64,000 nucleotides of DNA from Methylobacterium sp. C25 (GTDB lineage Bacteria > Pseudomonadota > Alphaproteobacteria > Rhizobiales > Beijerinckiaceae), in assembly GCF_021352225.1 (NCBI RefSeq), contig NZ_JAAUVI010000007.1:133601-197600 (forward strand). Direction: 5' to 3'. This document shows, piece after piece, positions 34,772-44,106 of the stretch. Below the pieces are notes generated by a model, which saw nothing but the letters and a program-made list of their open reading frames with translations, was not told the origin of the DNA and made no database searches. How positions within the stretch are numbered: the first letter of the stretch is position 1; each line of letters opens with the position of its first letter. The position numbers and the translations under genes are program-made.

Positions 34772-36340
34772 CTAGACTCGGGTTGCGGGGGCCGTGGGAC
34801 AGTCGGCCAGGACGGGGGGCGCCTCGGCCCCAGATGTGCGGCCGGCCCGGAGGCGCCGTCGGAGGTGGACGATCACTTGGGCCGTCACCAGCAAGACCGC
34901 GATCCCGAGGAACGTCGCGCTGATCGGGCTTTCGATGAAGACGTTCAAGTCGCCTCTGGACAACAGCATCGCGCGTCGGAAGTTCTCCTCGAAACGCGGT
35001 CCGAGCACGAAGCCGAGGAGAATTGGCGCGGGGTGGAATCCGAGTCGAAGCAGCACGTAGCCGCCTATGCCGATCGCCAGGGTCTCGCAGACTAGGAACA
35101 GGTCGTTGCTGACGCCGTAGACGCCGATGCAGATGAAGAACAATGCGCTCGGGTAGAGGTAACGATAGGGGATCGCGAGCAGCTTAACCCAGATCCCGAT
35201 CAGCGGGACGTTCATCAGGATCAGGAGGATGTTGCCGATCCAGAAGCTGGCGATCAGCCCCCAGAAGATATCGGGATGCTCGGTGATCAGTTGCGGCCCA
35301 GGTTGAATGCCTTGAACGATTAGGGCGCCGAGCAGCAACGCCATGACGGAATCGCCTGGGATTCCGAGACTGAAGGTCGGGATGAAGTCCCCCTGCACGG
35401 AGGCGTGCGTTGCCGCCTCGGGGGCCGCGACACCGCGGATCTCGCCGCGTCCGAACATCTCCTTGTTCCGTGAGAGGTTCTTTTCACTGGCATAAGCGAC
35501 GAAGGAGGCAATCGTCGGTCCAGTGCCTGGGATGAGCGCACACAGACTGCCGATCAGCGTTCCACGCAGCATGGCGGGCGCGGCGCGTTTCAGCTCGGCG
35601 CCGCTTGGCCGCATGTCCCGCAGGCGAACATTCGTGCCGCGGACGTCCAACGTCGGAACGTTGTTCACGCTCTTCAGGAATTCCGCGATTCCGAACAGGC
35701 CGAGCGCCAGGGCGACGATCTCGATCCCATCTGCGAGTTGCGGGATGCCCATCGTCAAGCGCTGCTCGCCCGAATTCGGGTCGGATCCGACGATGCCGAG
35801 GATGAGGCCCAGCACCGTCATGGAGACGCCCTTGAGGGGCGAGCCTTTGGCGAGTGTCGAGCCGGCGAGAAGGCCGAGCAGCATCAGCGAACAGATGTCC
35901 TCCGGCCCGAAATGCAGCGCGAAGCCAACCAGTACGGGCGCGAAGAAGATCATCTCGACGATGCCGAACGAGGCGCCGACGAAAGAGGACAGCATGGTGA
36001 TGCCGAGCGCCGTTGCGCCCTTGCCCTGTTTCGTCAGAGGGTACCCGTCGAGGCAGGTCACGGCATGTGGCGGATGGCAGGGCAGATTCAGGAGGATCGA
36101 GCAGATCGCCCCACCGTATTGTGCGCCGTAATAGATGCCGGCGAGCATCAGGATGGCGCCGACCGGCTTCATCGCAAAGGTCAGCGGCAGCAGCACCGAG
36201 ATGGCGGCGAGCACGCCCATGCCGGGCAGCACGCCCACGATGTTGCCGAAGAGCACGCCGACGAAGCACCACATCAGGTTGTGGGGCTGAAACGCGACGC
36301 CGAAGCCGTGCCAGAGGTCGTTCAGTGCGGTCGCGAGCAT
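34772..36340 (-). CDS. tctA: Tripartite tricarboxylate transporter, large permease TctA
   Basis: This 522-residue inner-membrane permease has about twelve helices. Family hallmarks are [20 protein letters not shown] near residue 25 and the repeat-like [20 protein letters not shown] near 275, plus [20 protein letters not shown]. It works with the small subunit TctB, whose stop lies one base upstream of the tctA start, and a periplasmic Bug-type binding protein (here encoded at 39414-40376). Uptake is ion-driven, and substrates of the family are carboxylates. The substrate here is set by the binding protein and is unknown. Confidence 0.95.
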   Translation of the reverse strand: MLATALNDLWHGFGVAFQPHNLMWCFVGVLFGNIVGVLPGMGVLAAISVLLPLTFAMKPVGAILMLAGIYYGAQYGGAICSILLNLPCHPPHAVTCLDGYPLTKQGKGATALGITMLSSFVGASFGIVEMIFFAPVLVGFALHFGPEDICSLMLLGLLAGSTLAKGSPLKGVSMTVLGLILGIVGSDPNSGEQRLTMGIPQLADGIEIVALALGLFGIAEFLKSVNNVPTLDVRGTNVRLRDMRPSGAELKRAAPAMLRGTLIGSLCALIPGTGPTIASFVAYASEKNLSRNKEMFGRGEIRGVAAPEAATHASVQGDFIPTFSLGIPGDSVMALLLGALIVQGIQPGPQLITEHPDIFWGLIASFWIGNILLILMNVPLIGIWVKLLAIPYRYLYPSALFFICIGVYGVSNDLFLVCETLAIGIGGYVLLRLGFHPAPILLGFVLGPRFEENFRRAMLLSRGDLNVFIESPISATFLGIAVLLVTAQVIVHLRRRLRAGRTSGAEAPPVLADCPTAPATRV

Positions 36341-36341
36341 C

Positions 36342-36800
36342 TCACCACCTCACCAGCGGGAACGGCATGTTCAGGGCGTAGGAGAACAGCAGGGCGGCGA
36401 CGGCCGACAACGTCGCCGCGAGCACCAGGGCACCCTTCACGGTCATCTTTCGATCGCCGGCCGCAGCGATCAGAGCGGAGAGGAAGGTCGCCGGCAGCAA
36501 CCCGGCATATTCGCCGAGCAGAACGAAGGCCAAGACGCTGGCGATGATTGCCGCGCAACCTCGCAGGTCGATCGGGTGGGAGTCCTCGACGGTCTCCGCG
36601 GCGTCGCTCGTGAAGCCGGACAGGACCGTGAGGGCTCCGAGCCCGATCAGCAGGATCCCCAGGATCAGAGGAAAATAGCCGGCCTGCATTTCGCTGAGCG
36701 TGCCGATGGCATGCCGTCGAGCTTCAACGACGACGCCAATGCCGATCGCAGCCAGCAGGCCGCCGGCCATCAATTCTCGCCGCGCGATCACACCGTTCAT
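36342..36800 (-). CDS. tctB: Tripartite tricarboxylate transporter, small permease TctB
   Basis: This 152-residue membrane subunit has four helices (about residues 12-28, 40-62, 82-112 and 122-145). The pattern RRELMAGGLLAAIGIGVVVE, then GTLSEMQAGYFPLILGILLI is typical of TctB. GGAGGG lies a few bases upstream of the ATG at 36800. It is the first gene of the leftward tctBA unit, divergent from the D-2-hydroxyacid dehydrogenase gene across an AT-rich promoter. Confidence 0.93.
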   Translation of the reverse strand: MNGVIARRELMAGGLLAAIGIGVVVEARRHAIGTLSEMQAGYFPLILGILLIGLGALTVLSGFTSDAAETVEDSHPIDLRGCAAIIASVLAFVLLGEYAGLLPATFLSALIAAAGDRKMTVKGALVLAATLSAVAALLFSYALNMPFPLVRW

Positions 36801-36981
36801 GTTCCCTCCCTGTCAGCGATCCTCTGAGGGATCGTCTCGCTGAGAAGGCAGCGGAGCGAGCCGATCCGGATGGGATGCGGCCAACTGCCTCTCACCGTGT
36901 CCCAGTCTGCTGCAGCGATGGCGTCGCCCAGCAGCCCTGTTCCGAACCGTGCACCAGCTTTCGCTCAGGACGGCCAACAAA

Positions 36982-37016
36982 AGAACGTGTGTTCTATAAT
37001 ATAATACGCTCTTTTA
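36982..37016. promoter_or_regulatory. Candidate operator and promoter between tctB and the hydroxyacid dehydrogenase gene
   Basis: An inverted repeat, AAAGAACGT (36982-36990) and ACGCTCTTT (37008-37016), encloses a TATAATATAAT core. This is one of the few strongly AT-rich sites in the area and lies between two divergent operons. The string ATAATACGC inside it recurs upstream of tctC at 39346-39354, hinting at one shared regulator, possibly the IclR protein. Confidence 0.5.
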
Positions 37017-37110
37017 TTAAATAGGATAGACAGTTTGAAAAATGAGTGTCAAGGAATGGCCCAAGGCCGCCGAACAAAAATTCAGGACGGCTACAGGTGA
37101 GTGGAAACGC

Positions 37111-38070
37111 ATGCTTGATCAGCCGAAAGTGCTGTTCGGTCATCCAGCGTATCAGCTGGCAGATGCCTTCCGGGAGCGCGGTACAAATCTCCCCTTCGCA
37201 GAGCTGCGATCGCTGGCGGCGGTGGAAGAGCAGATCGCGACGGCCGAGGTGCTGGTCGTATCGCGCCTCTGGCGGAATGAGTGGATCGACCGCGCCGACC
37301 GTCTTCGCTTCATCCAATCCGTGAGTGCCGGCACGGAGCAGTTCGACATCGACCGCCTGCGCGCCCGAGGCATCCGGCTCGCGAGCGCGCAGGGCGGCAA
37401 TGCCGGTGCCGTCGCCGAGCATGCGATGGCCATGATCCTGTCCCTAACGCGGCAACTGCACACGGCGCGCGACAATCAACATGCGCGGCGTTGGCGCGGT
37501 CTGATCTCTGATCCCGCCTCTCGTGAAATGGAACTGGCGGCCCGGACCATGACGGTGGTCGGCCTCGGCCGCATCGGCACCCGCATCGCTGCGCTCGGCG
37601 CCGCGTTCGGCATGCGCGTCATCGGCGTCCGGCGCGAGGCCGGCACCGTGCCGGCCCCGTTCGAGGCGGTATTTCCGACGAGCCGTCTTTCCGAGGCCTT
37701 GAGCGCCGCGGACATCGTCGTTCTGGCGTGCCCGCTGACGCCAGAGACCGACGGGTTGATCGACGCCGAAGCGCTCGCGGCGATGAAGTCCTCGGCCCTT
37801 CTGATCAACGTCGCGCGCGGCCGCATCGTCGACGAGGTCGCGCTGATCGAGGGCCTCGAGAATCGCGTGATCGCAGGGGCCGGACTCGATTGCTTCGTCG
37901 AGGAGCCGTTGCCGGAGAGTTCGCCACTCTGGGGCTTCGAGAACGTCGTCATGACTTGCCACACAGCGGGCGAGACCCGGGCCTGCGAAGAGCGCGTCAT
38001 CGACATCCTCGTTGAAAATCTGTCGCGGCTCGCGAGCGGGCGAACGGATCTTTGCAACGAGATCATCTGA
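37111..38070 (+). CDS. D-2-hydroxyacid dehydrogenase family protein
   Basis: This 319-residue NAD(P)-dependent enzyme interconverts a 2-oxoacid and a D-2-hydroxyacid. The Rossmann motif is VVGLGRIGTRIAALG (about residues 151-165). Catalytic residues are the Arg in LINVARGRIVDEVAL, the Glu in GLDCFVEEPLPESSPL and the His in VVMTCHTAGE. The ATG at 37111 has AGGTGAG upstream; ATG 37042 would add 23 residues of no clear homology and lacks a ribosome-binding site. It is the first gene of the rightward part of the cluster, followed 68 bp later by an enolase-superfamily gene. Confidence 0.9.
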   Translation: MLDQPKVLFGHPAYQLADAFRERGTNLPFAELRSLAAVEEQIATAEVLVVSRLWRNEWIDRADRLRFIQSVSAGTEQFDIDRLRARGIRLASAQGGNAGAVAEHAMAMILSLTRQLHTARDNQHARRWRGLISDPASREMELAARTMTVVGLGRIGTRIAALGAAFGMRVIGVRREAGTVPAPFEAVFPTSRLSEALSAADIVVLACPLTPETDGLIDAEALAAMKSSALLINVARGRIVDEVALIEGLENRVIAGAGLDCFVEEPLPESSPLWGFENVVMTCHTAGETRACEERVIDILVENLSRLASGRTDLCNEII

Positions 38071-38138
38071 TCCGCCCGCGGGCGGATCGTCACCGGGACG
38101 TCGACCGGCCTCGCCGGTCCAAGGCTGGGAAGGAACGT

Positions 38139-39338
38139 ATGCGCGTCAGTGAGATCAAGACGTTTTGCTGCGATGCCGGCTGGCGGAACTACCGCTTCGT
38201 CAAGGTCACGACGGAGGACGGAATCACCGGCTGGAGCGAGTTCGACGAGGGCTTCGGCTCACCCGGAGTGACCTCGGTCATCGAGCAATTGGGCAAGCGC
38301 CTCATCGGACAGGACGTCCGCCAGCATGAGCGCTTCTTCGCGGAAGCCTCCTGCCTGACGCGTCCGGCATCCGGCGGCGTGGTCGGCGAAGGCATCGGCG
38401 CGATCGAGAATGCTCTGCTCGACGCCAAGGCGAAGACGCTCGGCATCCCGTGCCACGAGCTGCTCGGCGGCAAGATCCGGGATCGCGTCAAGGTCTACTG
38501 GTCCCACGCGCCGACATGGCGGATCAATCATCCGACCTTCTTCCCGCCTGCCATCACCGATCTCGCCGGCGTGCGCGCCGTGGGGGCAGAGGTGCGAGAG
38601 CGTGGCTTCTCCGCCTGCAAGACCAACCTGTTCCTGCACGATGACGGGCCGCTGCGCACCTGGCGTCCGGGCTTCGCCGTTCCATTCTACCCCGAGCTCA
38701 ACGTCGACCCCGCTCTGATCCGCAGCATCCGGAAGCATCTCGAAGCGCTCCGCGAGGGCGCCGGGCCGGATGTCGAACTCCTGATCGACCTGAATTTCAA
38801 CGCGAAGCCGGAAGGCCTGCTGCGGATCGTGCGGGCGCTCGAGGATCTCGACCTGTTCTGGATCGAGATCGACAGCTTCAATCCCAAGGCACTCGCCTAC
38901 GTCCGGGCCAACAGCCGGAACCCGATCGCGTCCTGCGAGACCCTGATCGGCATGCGCCAGTTCCTGCCCTTCTTCCAGGAGCAGGCGATGGACGTGGCGA
39001 TCGTCGACGTGCCCTGGAACGGGGCGTGGCAGTCCATGAAGATCGCGGCGCTGGCCGAAGCGCACGACGTCAACGTCGCGCCGCACAACTTCTACGGCCA
39101 CCTCAGTACGATGATGAACCTCCATTTCGCGGCTGCCGTGCCGAATCTGCGGATCATGGAGGTCGACGTCGATCGCCTGAGCTGGGACCGCGAGCTGTTC
39201 TCGCACGAGCCTGAATTCGAGAACGGCCATCTCTTCGTTCCGGATCGGCCGGGCTGGGGGACGGAACCCATCGAGGAGGCCATCCTCGCCCATCCCCCGA
39301 AGGTTTCTGGCGGACTTCTTCAATACAAGCGGAACTAG
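38139..39338 (+). CDS. Mandelate racemase/muconate lactonizing enzyme (enolase superfamily)
   Basis: This 399-residue two-domain enzyme has an N-terminal capping domain (VSEIKTFCCDAGWRNYRFVK) and a TIM barrel. Barrel residues visible are the Lys in FSACKTNLF, the metal ligands Asp in LLIDLNFNAKPEG, Glu in DLFWIEIDSFN and Glu in IASCETLIGM, and a His in VAPHNFYGHLS that can be the general base. This layout fits an acid-sugar or hydroxyacid dehydratase/racemase of the mandelate-racemase group. The ATG at 38139 is preceded by GGAAGGAA. With the hydroxyacid dehydrogenase and the transporter it should act on the imported acid, but substrate is unknown. Confidence 0.88.
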   Translation: MRVSEIKTFCCDAGWRNYRFVKVTTEDGITGWSEFDEGFGSPGVTSVIEQLGKRLIGQDVRQHERFFAEASCLTRPASGGVVGEGIGAIENALLDAKAKTLGIPCHELLGGKIRDRVKVYWSHAPTWRINHPTFFPPAITDLAGVRAVGAEVRERGFSACKTNLFLHDDGPLRTWRPGFAVPFYPELNVDPALIRSIRKHLEALREGAGPDVELLIDLNFNAKPEGLLRIVRALEDLDLFWIEIDSFNPKALAYVRANSRNPIASCETLIGMRQFLPFFQEQAMDVAIVDVPWNGAWQSMKIAALAEAHDVNVAPHNFYGHLSTMMNLHFAAAVPNLRIMEVDVDRLSWDRELFSHEPEFENGHLFVPDRPGWGTEPIEEAILAHPPKVSGGLLQYKRN

Positions 39339-39413
39339 AACAAACATAATACGCCAATCTTTCGATTGTCGGTTTTCAAATCAAAATAAAACCGCGACGA
39401 CGGGAGGAATGAG

Positions 39414-40376
39414 ATGAGGATAGTGTCGGCGGCCATCGCGATCGGCATGAGCTTCGTTGCCGGGGCAGCGCAGGCAGAGAGCAAATATCCCGATCACACG
39501 GTTCGGATCGTCGTTCCGTTTCCACCGGGTGGCATCACTGACGTCGCCGGCCGCCTCCTGGCGGACAAGCTCGGTCAGAAGTTTGGCCAGTCCTTCATCG
39601 TCGACAACCGCCCCGGCGCCGGAAGCATCATCGGCTCCGACATCGTCGCGAAGGCACCGGGCGACGGCTACACGATCCTGATGGGGTCGATCGCCAACGC
39701 GATCATCCCGGTGCTCTACAACAAGGTGCCGTACGACCTGCACAAGGATCTGACCCCGCTCTGCCAGGTGGTCAGCGTGCCGAACTTCCTCGTGGTCGGT
39801 GCGAGCTCGCCGTACAAATCCGTCAAAGACCTGGTCGAGGCCGCGAAGGCCAGTCCCGGCAAGCTGACCTTCGCCTCGACGGGCGTCGGTGCCAGCCCGC
39901 ATCTCACTGGCGAGATGTTCAAGTCGATGACCGGCATCAACGTCGTGCACATCCCCTACAAGGGCAGCGGCCCAGCCCAGCTCGATCTGATGGCAAACCG
40001 CGTCAACTACATGTTCGACAACGGTGCCCTCGGTCAGGTCAAAGGCGGCAAGCTCCGGGCGCTCGCCACCAGCGCCGGCAAGCGGACCGACGTGACGCCG
40101 GATCTGCCGACCGTCGCCGAGAGCGGCGTACCTGGATTCGACATCACCTCCTGGTACGGATTGTGGATCCCCAAGAGCACGCCCGAGCCGATCGTCGCGC
40201 AACTGCGCAGCGCGATCGCTGAGGGCTTCGCGGATCCGGGCATCAAGGAGAAGCTCGCAGGGCTTGGAGCCGACGTCTCCATCAAGTGCGGACCCGACTA
40301 TGGGACCTTCATCGACGCCGAGACGGCGAGATGGGGAGAATTGATCAAGAAGATCGGCTTGAAGCTGGACTATTGA
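39414..40376 (+). CDS. tctC: Periplasmic substrate-binding protein of the TTT transporter (TctC/Bug family)
   Basis: This 320-residue Bug protein has a signal peptide (MRIVSAAIAIGMSFVAGAAQ, cleavage after AQA at about residue 21). It has the hallmark strands YPDHTVRIVVPFPPGGITDV, FIVDNRPGAGSIIGSDIV, TFASTGVGASPHLTGEMFK and IPYKGSGPAQLDLMANRVNY. It delivers a carboxylate to TctAB. An AT-rich promoter-like stretch lies just upstream (39340-39390), so it may also have its own promoter. The acyl-CoA ligase gene begins three bases after its stop, linking uptake to CoA activation. Confidence 0.94.
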   Translation: MRIVSAAIAIGMSFVAGAAQAESKYPDHTVRIVVPFPPGGITDVAGRLLADKLGQKFGQSFIVDNRPGAGSIIGSDIVAKAPGDGYTILMGSIANAIIPVLYNKVPYDLHKDLTPLCQVVSVPNFLVVGASSPYKSVKDLVEAAKASPGKLTFASTGVGASPHLTGEMFKSMTGINVVHIPYKGSGPAQLDLMANRVNYMFDNGALGQVKGGKLRALATSAGKRTDVTPDLPTVAESGVPGFDITSWYGLWIPKSTPEPIVAQLRSAIAEGFADPGIKEKLAGLGADVSIKCGPDYGTFIDAETARWGELIKKIGLKLDY

Positions 40377-40378
40377 TC

Positions 40379-41938
40379 ATGATGGGATCGCACGCCCTCA
40401 CGGACGCGCCCGTTCGCTCGTCCGAGGCCGGAACATCCGACGGCGCGCCGTTCTCTGATCTCGTCCGCGCCGCCGCTGCCAGGACCCCCGACGCCCTCGC
40501 CATCGACGACGGCATCCGCTCGCTGACCTATGCAGCACTCGTGCGGGCGGTCGACCGTCTTGCCGTCCAACTCGGCGAACTCGGCCTCATGCCGGGCGAC
40601 AGGGTGATGATCGTCGGGGAGAACGGCGTCGCGCTGGCGGCCCTGCTGCTCGCCGCCAACCGCGCCGGCGCCCGTCTGGTGCTCGAAAATGCGCGCAGGG
40701 CGGGGCCGGAAGTCTCAGGGATCGCAAATCACTGCCGCCCCCGCGGCGTGATCTTCGTAACGGAAGGATCGAGCGATGCGGCGCAGCACGCCGCTCGGTT
40801 CGAGGCGCGGGCGCTGACCGATCCCGAGATCGGAAGCTTCGCCATCGCTCGGCGCGACGTGTCTGACGAAGGGGAGGGCGCCGACCCCGATTTCGGCGCG
40901 ATGATCTACACTACGGGAACGACGGGCACGCCCAAGGGCGTGATGCTGAAAGATGGCAGCCTCGTCTTCATCGCCTCGATGATGGAGCGGCTGCGTCATA
41001 TCGGTCCGAGCGACCGGGTCTACGGCATCCTGCCGATCACCCACATCATGGGTCTCGCCTCGGTCCTGCTCGGCACCCTACGCAACGGCGCAACGGTCTA
41101 CCTGCGGTCGCGCTTCTCGCCGGATGAGTGCCTCGACGAGATCGATGCCTTGCAGATCACCGCTCTGCAGGGGGCGACCGCAATGTTCGCAAAGCTCGCC
41201 GAGCGCGGACAAGCCCGTGGCTGGACGGCTCCGAAGAGCCTGCGTTTCACGGCGGCCGGCGGCTGCCCAATCGACTTGACGGTCAAGCGCAAGGTCGAGT
41301 CGATCTTCGGCACCACCCTGCATAACGGCTACGGCCTGACCGAAGCGGCCTCGATCTGCTGGACGCGTCTCGAAGACGGCACGCCGGACGATTCCGTCGG
41401 GCCGCCTCTGCCCGGGGTCGAGGTAAAGGTGCTCGGCACCGATGGCGGGGAGATCGCACCCGGAGGCACGGGCGAATTGTGGGCGCGCGGCCCCAACGTG
41501 ACGGTCGGATATTTCCGCGATCCCGTCATGACCGCCCGCTGCCTCACGCCGGACGGTTGGCTCAACACCCAGGATCTGGCCCGCATCGGGCCGGATGGCC
41601 GTGTCTTCATTGTCGGCCGAACCAAGGACGTGATCATCCGCTCGGGGTTCAACGTCTATCCGCTCGAAGTCGAGACAGCGCTGAACCAGCATCCTGCAGT
41701 GGCGCACTCGGTGGTGGTCGGCCGCGCGGTCGAAGGCAACGAGGAGATCGTCGCCTTCCTCGAACTCGCCGGATCGGGCTCCGAGCTACCCGAGGATCTT
41801 GGGAGCCACCTGCGGGGGATCCTGTCTCCCTACAAACACCCGACCGCCTTCGTCGTCCTTCCCTCGCTGCCGCTTGCGGCGAACGGGAAGGTCCTCAAGT
41901 CGCAGTTGCAGACCATAGCCAGGGACATGTCGATATGA
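40379..41938 (+). CDS. AMP-forming acyl-CoA synthetase/ligase
   Basis: This 519-residue ANL-superfamily enzyme should activate a carboxylic acid to its CoA thioester through an acyl-adenylate. The P-loop is MIYTTGTTGTPKGVML (about residues 178-193), followed by ILPITHIMG, LHNGYGLTEAASICW (A5 region), and the hinge DLARIGPDGRVFIVGRTKDV. The C-terminal catalytic lysine is in LPLAANGKVLKSQL. The two adjacent ATGs at 40379 and 40382 follow the tctC stop immediately, and the crotonase gene start overlaps its end (ATGA). The acid substrate is not readable; position points to the TctABC cargo. Confidence 0.92.
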   Translation: MMGSHALTDAPVRSSEAGTSDGAPFSDLVRAAAARTPDALAIDDGIRSLTYAALVRAVDRLAVQLGELGLMPGDRVMIVGENGVALAALLLAANRAGARLVLENARRAGPEVSGIANHCRPRGVIFVTEGSSDAAQHAARFEARALTDPEIGSFAIARRDVSDEGEGADPDFGAMIYTTGTTGTPKGVMLKDGSLVFIASMMERLRHIGPSDRVYGILPITHIMGLASVLLGTLRNGATVYLRSRFSPDECLDEIDALQITALQGATAMFAKLAERGQARGWTAPKSLRFTAAGGCPIDLTVKRKVESIFGTTLHNGYGLTEAASICWTRLEDGTPDDSVGPPLPGVEVKVLGTDGGEIAPGGTGELWARGPNVTVGYFRDPVMTARCLTPDGWLNTQDLARIGPDGRVFIVGRTKDVIIRSGFNVYPLEVETALNQHPAVAHSVVVGRAVEGNEEIVAFLELAGSGSELPEDLGSHLRGILSPYKHPTAFVVLPSLPLAANGKVLKSQLQTIARDMSI

Positions 41939-42675
41939 GCGACCTCCTCTACGAATCGGCGGATGGCATCGCCACGATCACCCTGAACCGGCCGGATAAG
42001 CTCAACGCCATCAACGAGAGCATCGAGACGGCGCTCGCCGAGGCCTGGCATCGGTTTAATGCGAGCGAGGACCGCGTCGCGATCCTGACAGGCGCGGGAG
42101 AGCGCGCCTTCTCCGTCGGCAAGGACACCCAGTCGGACGCCTTTCCGAACTATCGCCGCTTCCTGCCCGGTCTCGATATCCCGGTGACGAAGCCGGTCGT
42201 CGCGGCCGTGAACGGTTGGTGCATCGGCGGCGCGATGACGCTCGTGCAGATGTGCGACCTCTGCGTCGCCGGCGAGGGGACTCGCTTCATGTATCCCGAG
42301 CCGAAGCTCGGCTTCGCCGGGGGCCTGATCGCCGGCCTGGCGGGGCGGATCCCGCACAAGGTTGCCATGGAGATCATGCTGCTCGGCGAGGAGTTCTCCG
42401 TCGAGCGGGCCTATCAGGTCGGCCTCGTCAACAAGGTGGTCCCGGCCGGCGAGGTCATGACGGCCGCACGCGCCTATGCACGGCGTCTCGCCGACAATGC
42501 GCCGCTTGTGCTCGCCATGCTCAAGGAGCTCTCGGGCGAGACGGTGCCACGCTCGCCGCTCGAGCGCGTCAGCTTCGCGATGCGCACGGTCGATGCCGTC
42601 GCGAGGAGCAACGACTTCCGCGAGGGCTTCGCTGCAGCCCGCGAGAAGCGGCTGCCGACCTACACCGGCACGTGA
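41935..42675 (+). CDS. Crotonase-fold enoyl-CoA hydratase/isomerase family protein
   Basis: This 246-residue protein is of the crotonase superfamily and acts on a CoA thioester. It opens ESADGIATITLNRPDKLNAI, the oxyanion-hole region is VNGWCIGGAMTLVQMCDLCV, and the trimer helix SVERAYQVGLVNKVV is present. In authentic hydratases two Glu residues act (rat Glu144 and Glu164). Here the second is kept (Glu122 in MYPEPKLG) but the first position is Thr102, so a simple hydratase is doubtful and an isomerase, hydrolase or elimination reaction is possible. Translation is coupled to the ligase gene (ATGA). Confidence 0.9.
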   Translation: MSDLLYESADGIATITLNRPDKLNAINESIETALAEAWHRFNASEDRVAILTGAGERAFSVGKDTQSDAFPNYRRFLPGLDIPVTKPVVAAVNGWCIGGAMTLVQMCDLCVAGEGTRFMYPEPKLGFAGGLIAGLAGRIPHKVAMEIMLLGEEFSVERAYQVGLVNKVVPAGEVMTAARAYARRLADNAPLVLAMLKELSGETVPRSPLERVSFAMRTVDAVARSNDFREGFAAAREKRLPTYTGT

Positions 42676-42742
42676 GCCGGGCCTCGTCCCGTCAATCCGC
42701 CGGGGCCGCCCACTCGTCACCAATCGACCTGAGGAAATCGCA

Positions 42743-43321
42743 ATGACCATCCGCCGCCTCAAGGACAGCGTTCAAGACTTCACGCGTCTCGCCGACCGAT
42801 CAGGCACCGATCCCGAGGCGATGATCCAGGGCGGGAGGGAGATTCTCGGGCGGCTGATCGCGCAGGATGACTGGCTCCCGGACTTCGCGACGGTCCCGCA
42901 CGAGCAGTACTACCGCCAGTACCTGCTGCATTGCGATCCGCTGGAGCGCTTCTCCATCGTCAGCTTCGTCTGGGGGCCCGGCCAGAAGACACCGATCCAC
43001 GATCACACCGTCTGGGGCCTCGTCGGCATGCTCCGCGGCGAGGAGCGCTCGCGACGCTTCGAGCGCAACGGGACCGGTCTGACCGAGGCGGGGATCGAAA
43101 GGCTTCGGCCGGGCGAGATCGATGTCGTCTCGCCCACGCACGGCGACATCCATCAAGTCGCCAACGCCATAGAGGACCGGCCCTCGATCAGCATTCACGT
43201 CTATGGCGCAAATATCGGCCAGGTATCTCGGAACGTTTACGATGCCGAGACGGGGCAGGCAAAGCCGTTCGTCTCCGGATACAACAGCGAATTCGTTCCA
43301 AACATTTGGTCAATGCAATAA
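42743..43321 (+). CDS. Cysteine dioxygenase-family thiol dioxygenase
   Basis: This 192-residue cupin is of the cysteine dioxygenase family, which oxidises thiols such as cysteine or 3-mercaptopropionate to sulfinates with non-haem iron. The three iron ligands are His86 and His88 in TPIHDHTVWG and His137 in GDIHQVAN, with a conserved YGANIG near residue 154. The position of the mammalian Cys-Tyr crosslink cysteine is a Gly/Leu, as in bacterial members. The stretch YRQYLLHCD near residue 58 would decide between cysteine (Arg) and mercaptopropionate (Gln) specificity, but I cannot align it safely. The ribosome-binding site is GAGG. It follows the crotonase gene by 67 bp. Confidence 0.88.
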   Translation: MTIRRLKDSVQDFTRLADRSGTDPEAMIQGGREILGRLIAQDDWLPDFATVPHEQYYRQYLLHCDPLERFSIVSFVWGPGQKTPIHDHTVWGLVGMLRGEERSRRFERNGTGLTEAGIERLRPGEIDVVSPTHGDIHQVANAIEDRPSISIHVYGANIGQVSRNVYDAETGQAKPFVSGYNSEFVPNIWSMQ

Positions 43322-43350
43322 TCGTACGATAACGGAGTTAAAAAAATCAA

Positions 43351-43956
43351 ATGAAACTCTTCTATTCGCCGTCTTCGCCGTTCGTCCGCAAGGTGATGGT
43401 CTCCGCCCTGGAGCTCGGCTTGGCCGACAGACTGGATCATCAGCAGGCCGCCCCGCACCCCATCAAGCGCGATGCCGCGATCCGCGCGAAAAACCCCCTC
43501 GGACAGGCCCCGACGCTGGTGACCGATGACGGCCTCGTCTTGTTCGACAGCCGCGTGATCTGCGAATACCTCGATGCTCAAGCGGGCGGCAGCCTCTTCG
43601 GAACAGGTGCTGCACGTTGGCGCAATCTCGCTCGGGCGGCGATGGGCGACGGGCTGCTCGGGGCCGCGTTGCTCGTACGATACGAGGGGGTGGTTCGCCC
43701 TGAAGTCCTGCGCTGGAGCGATTGGACCGATGGTCAGATGGCCAAGGTCTCCGACGTCCTCGATGCCTTCGAGCAGATCGCTCCCGAGCTCGGTGACGCG
43801 GTCGATATCGGCTCGATCACCTTCGGTTGCGCCCTAGGATATGTCGACTTCCGTTATCCTTCGCTCGATTGGCGCGGCGGGCACCCTGCTGCAGCATCGT
43901 GGTTCGAGGCCTTCAGCGCACGTCCGTCGATGATGGAGACGAGACCTCGCGATTGA
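43351..43956 (+). CDS. Glutathione S-transferase family protein
   Basis: This 201-residue protein has an N-terminal thioredoxin fold (FYSPSSPFVRKVMVSALELG, then NPLGQAPTLVTDDGLVLFDS with the cis-proline and the glutathione-binding S-R, VICEYLDAQ). An all-helical C-terminal domain follows, ending GHPAAASWFEAFSARPSM. The Ser in SPSSPF is the likely thiol-activating residue. It starts 29 bases after the thiol-dioxygenase gene and is probably in the same operon. A thiol transferase beside a thiol dioxygenase supports sulfur chemistry in this pathway, but housekeeping detoxification is equally possible. Confidence 0.88.
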   Translation: MKLFYSPSSPFVRKVMVSALELGLADRLDHQQAAPHPIKRDAAIRAKNPLGQAPTLVTDDGLVLFDSRVICEYLDAQAGGSLFGTGAARWRNLARAAMGDGLLGAALLVRYEGVVRPEVLRWSDWTDGQMAKVSDVLDAFEQIAPELGDAVDIGSITFGCALGYVDFRYPSLDWRGGHPAAASWFEAFSARPSMMETRPRD

Positions 43957-44106
43957 GGCCTACGACGAGGGTCGGCGGCAGGCTCGATGTCGTGCGGCCG
44001 ATCGCGATCGTTGCCGAAGACCATTCATGGTCTTCGGCAGCCTGAGCCTCATCAGTGACACGCTCGTTTGGCTTGAGCCAGCTTATATTGAAGAAATATT
44101 GCTAAG

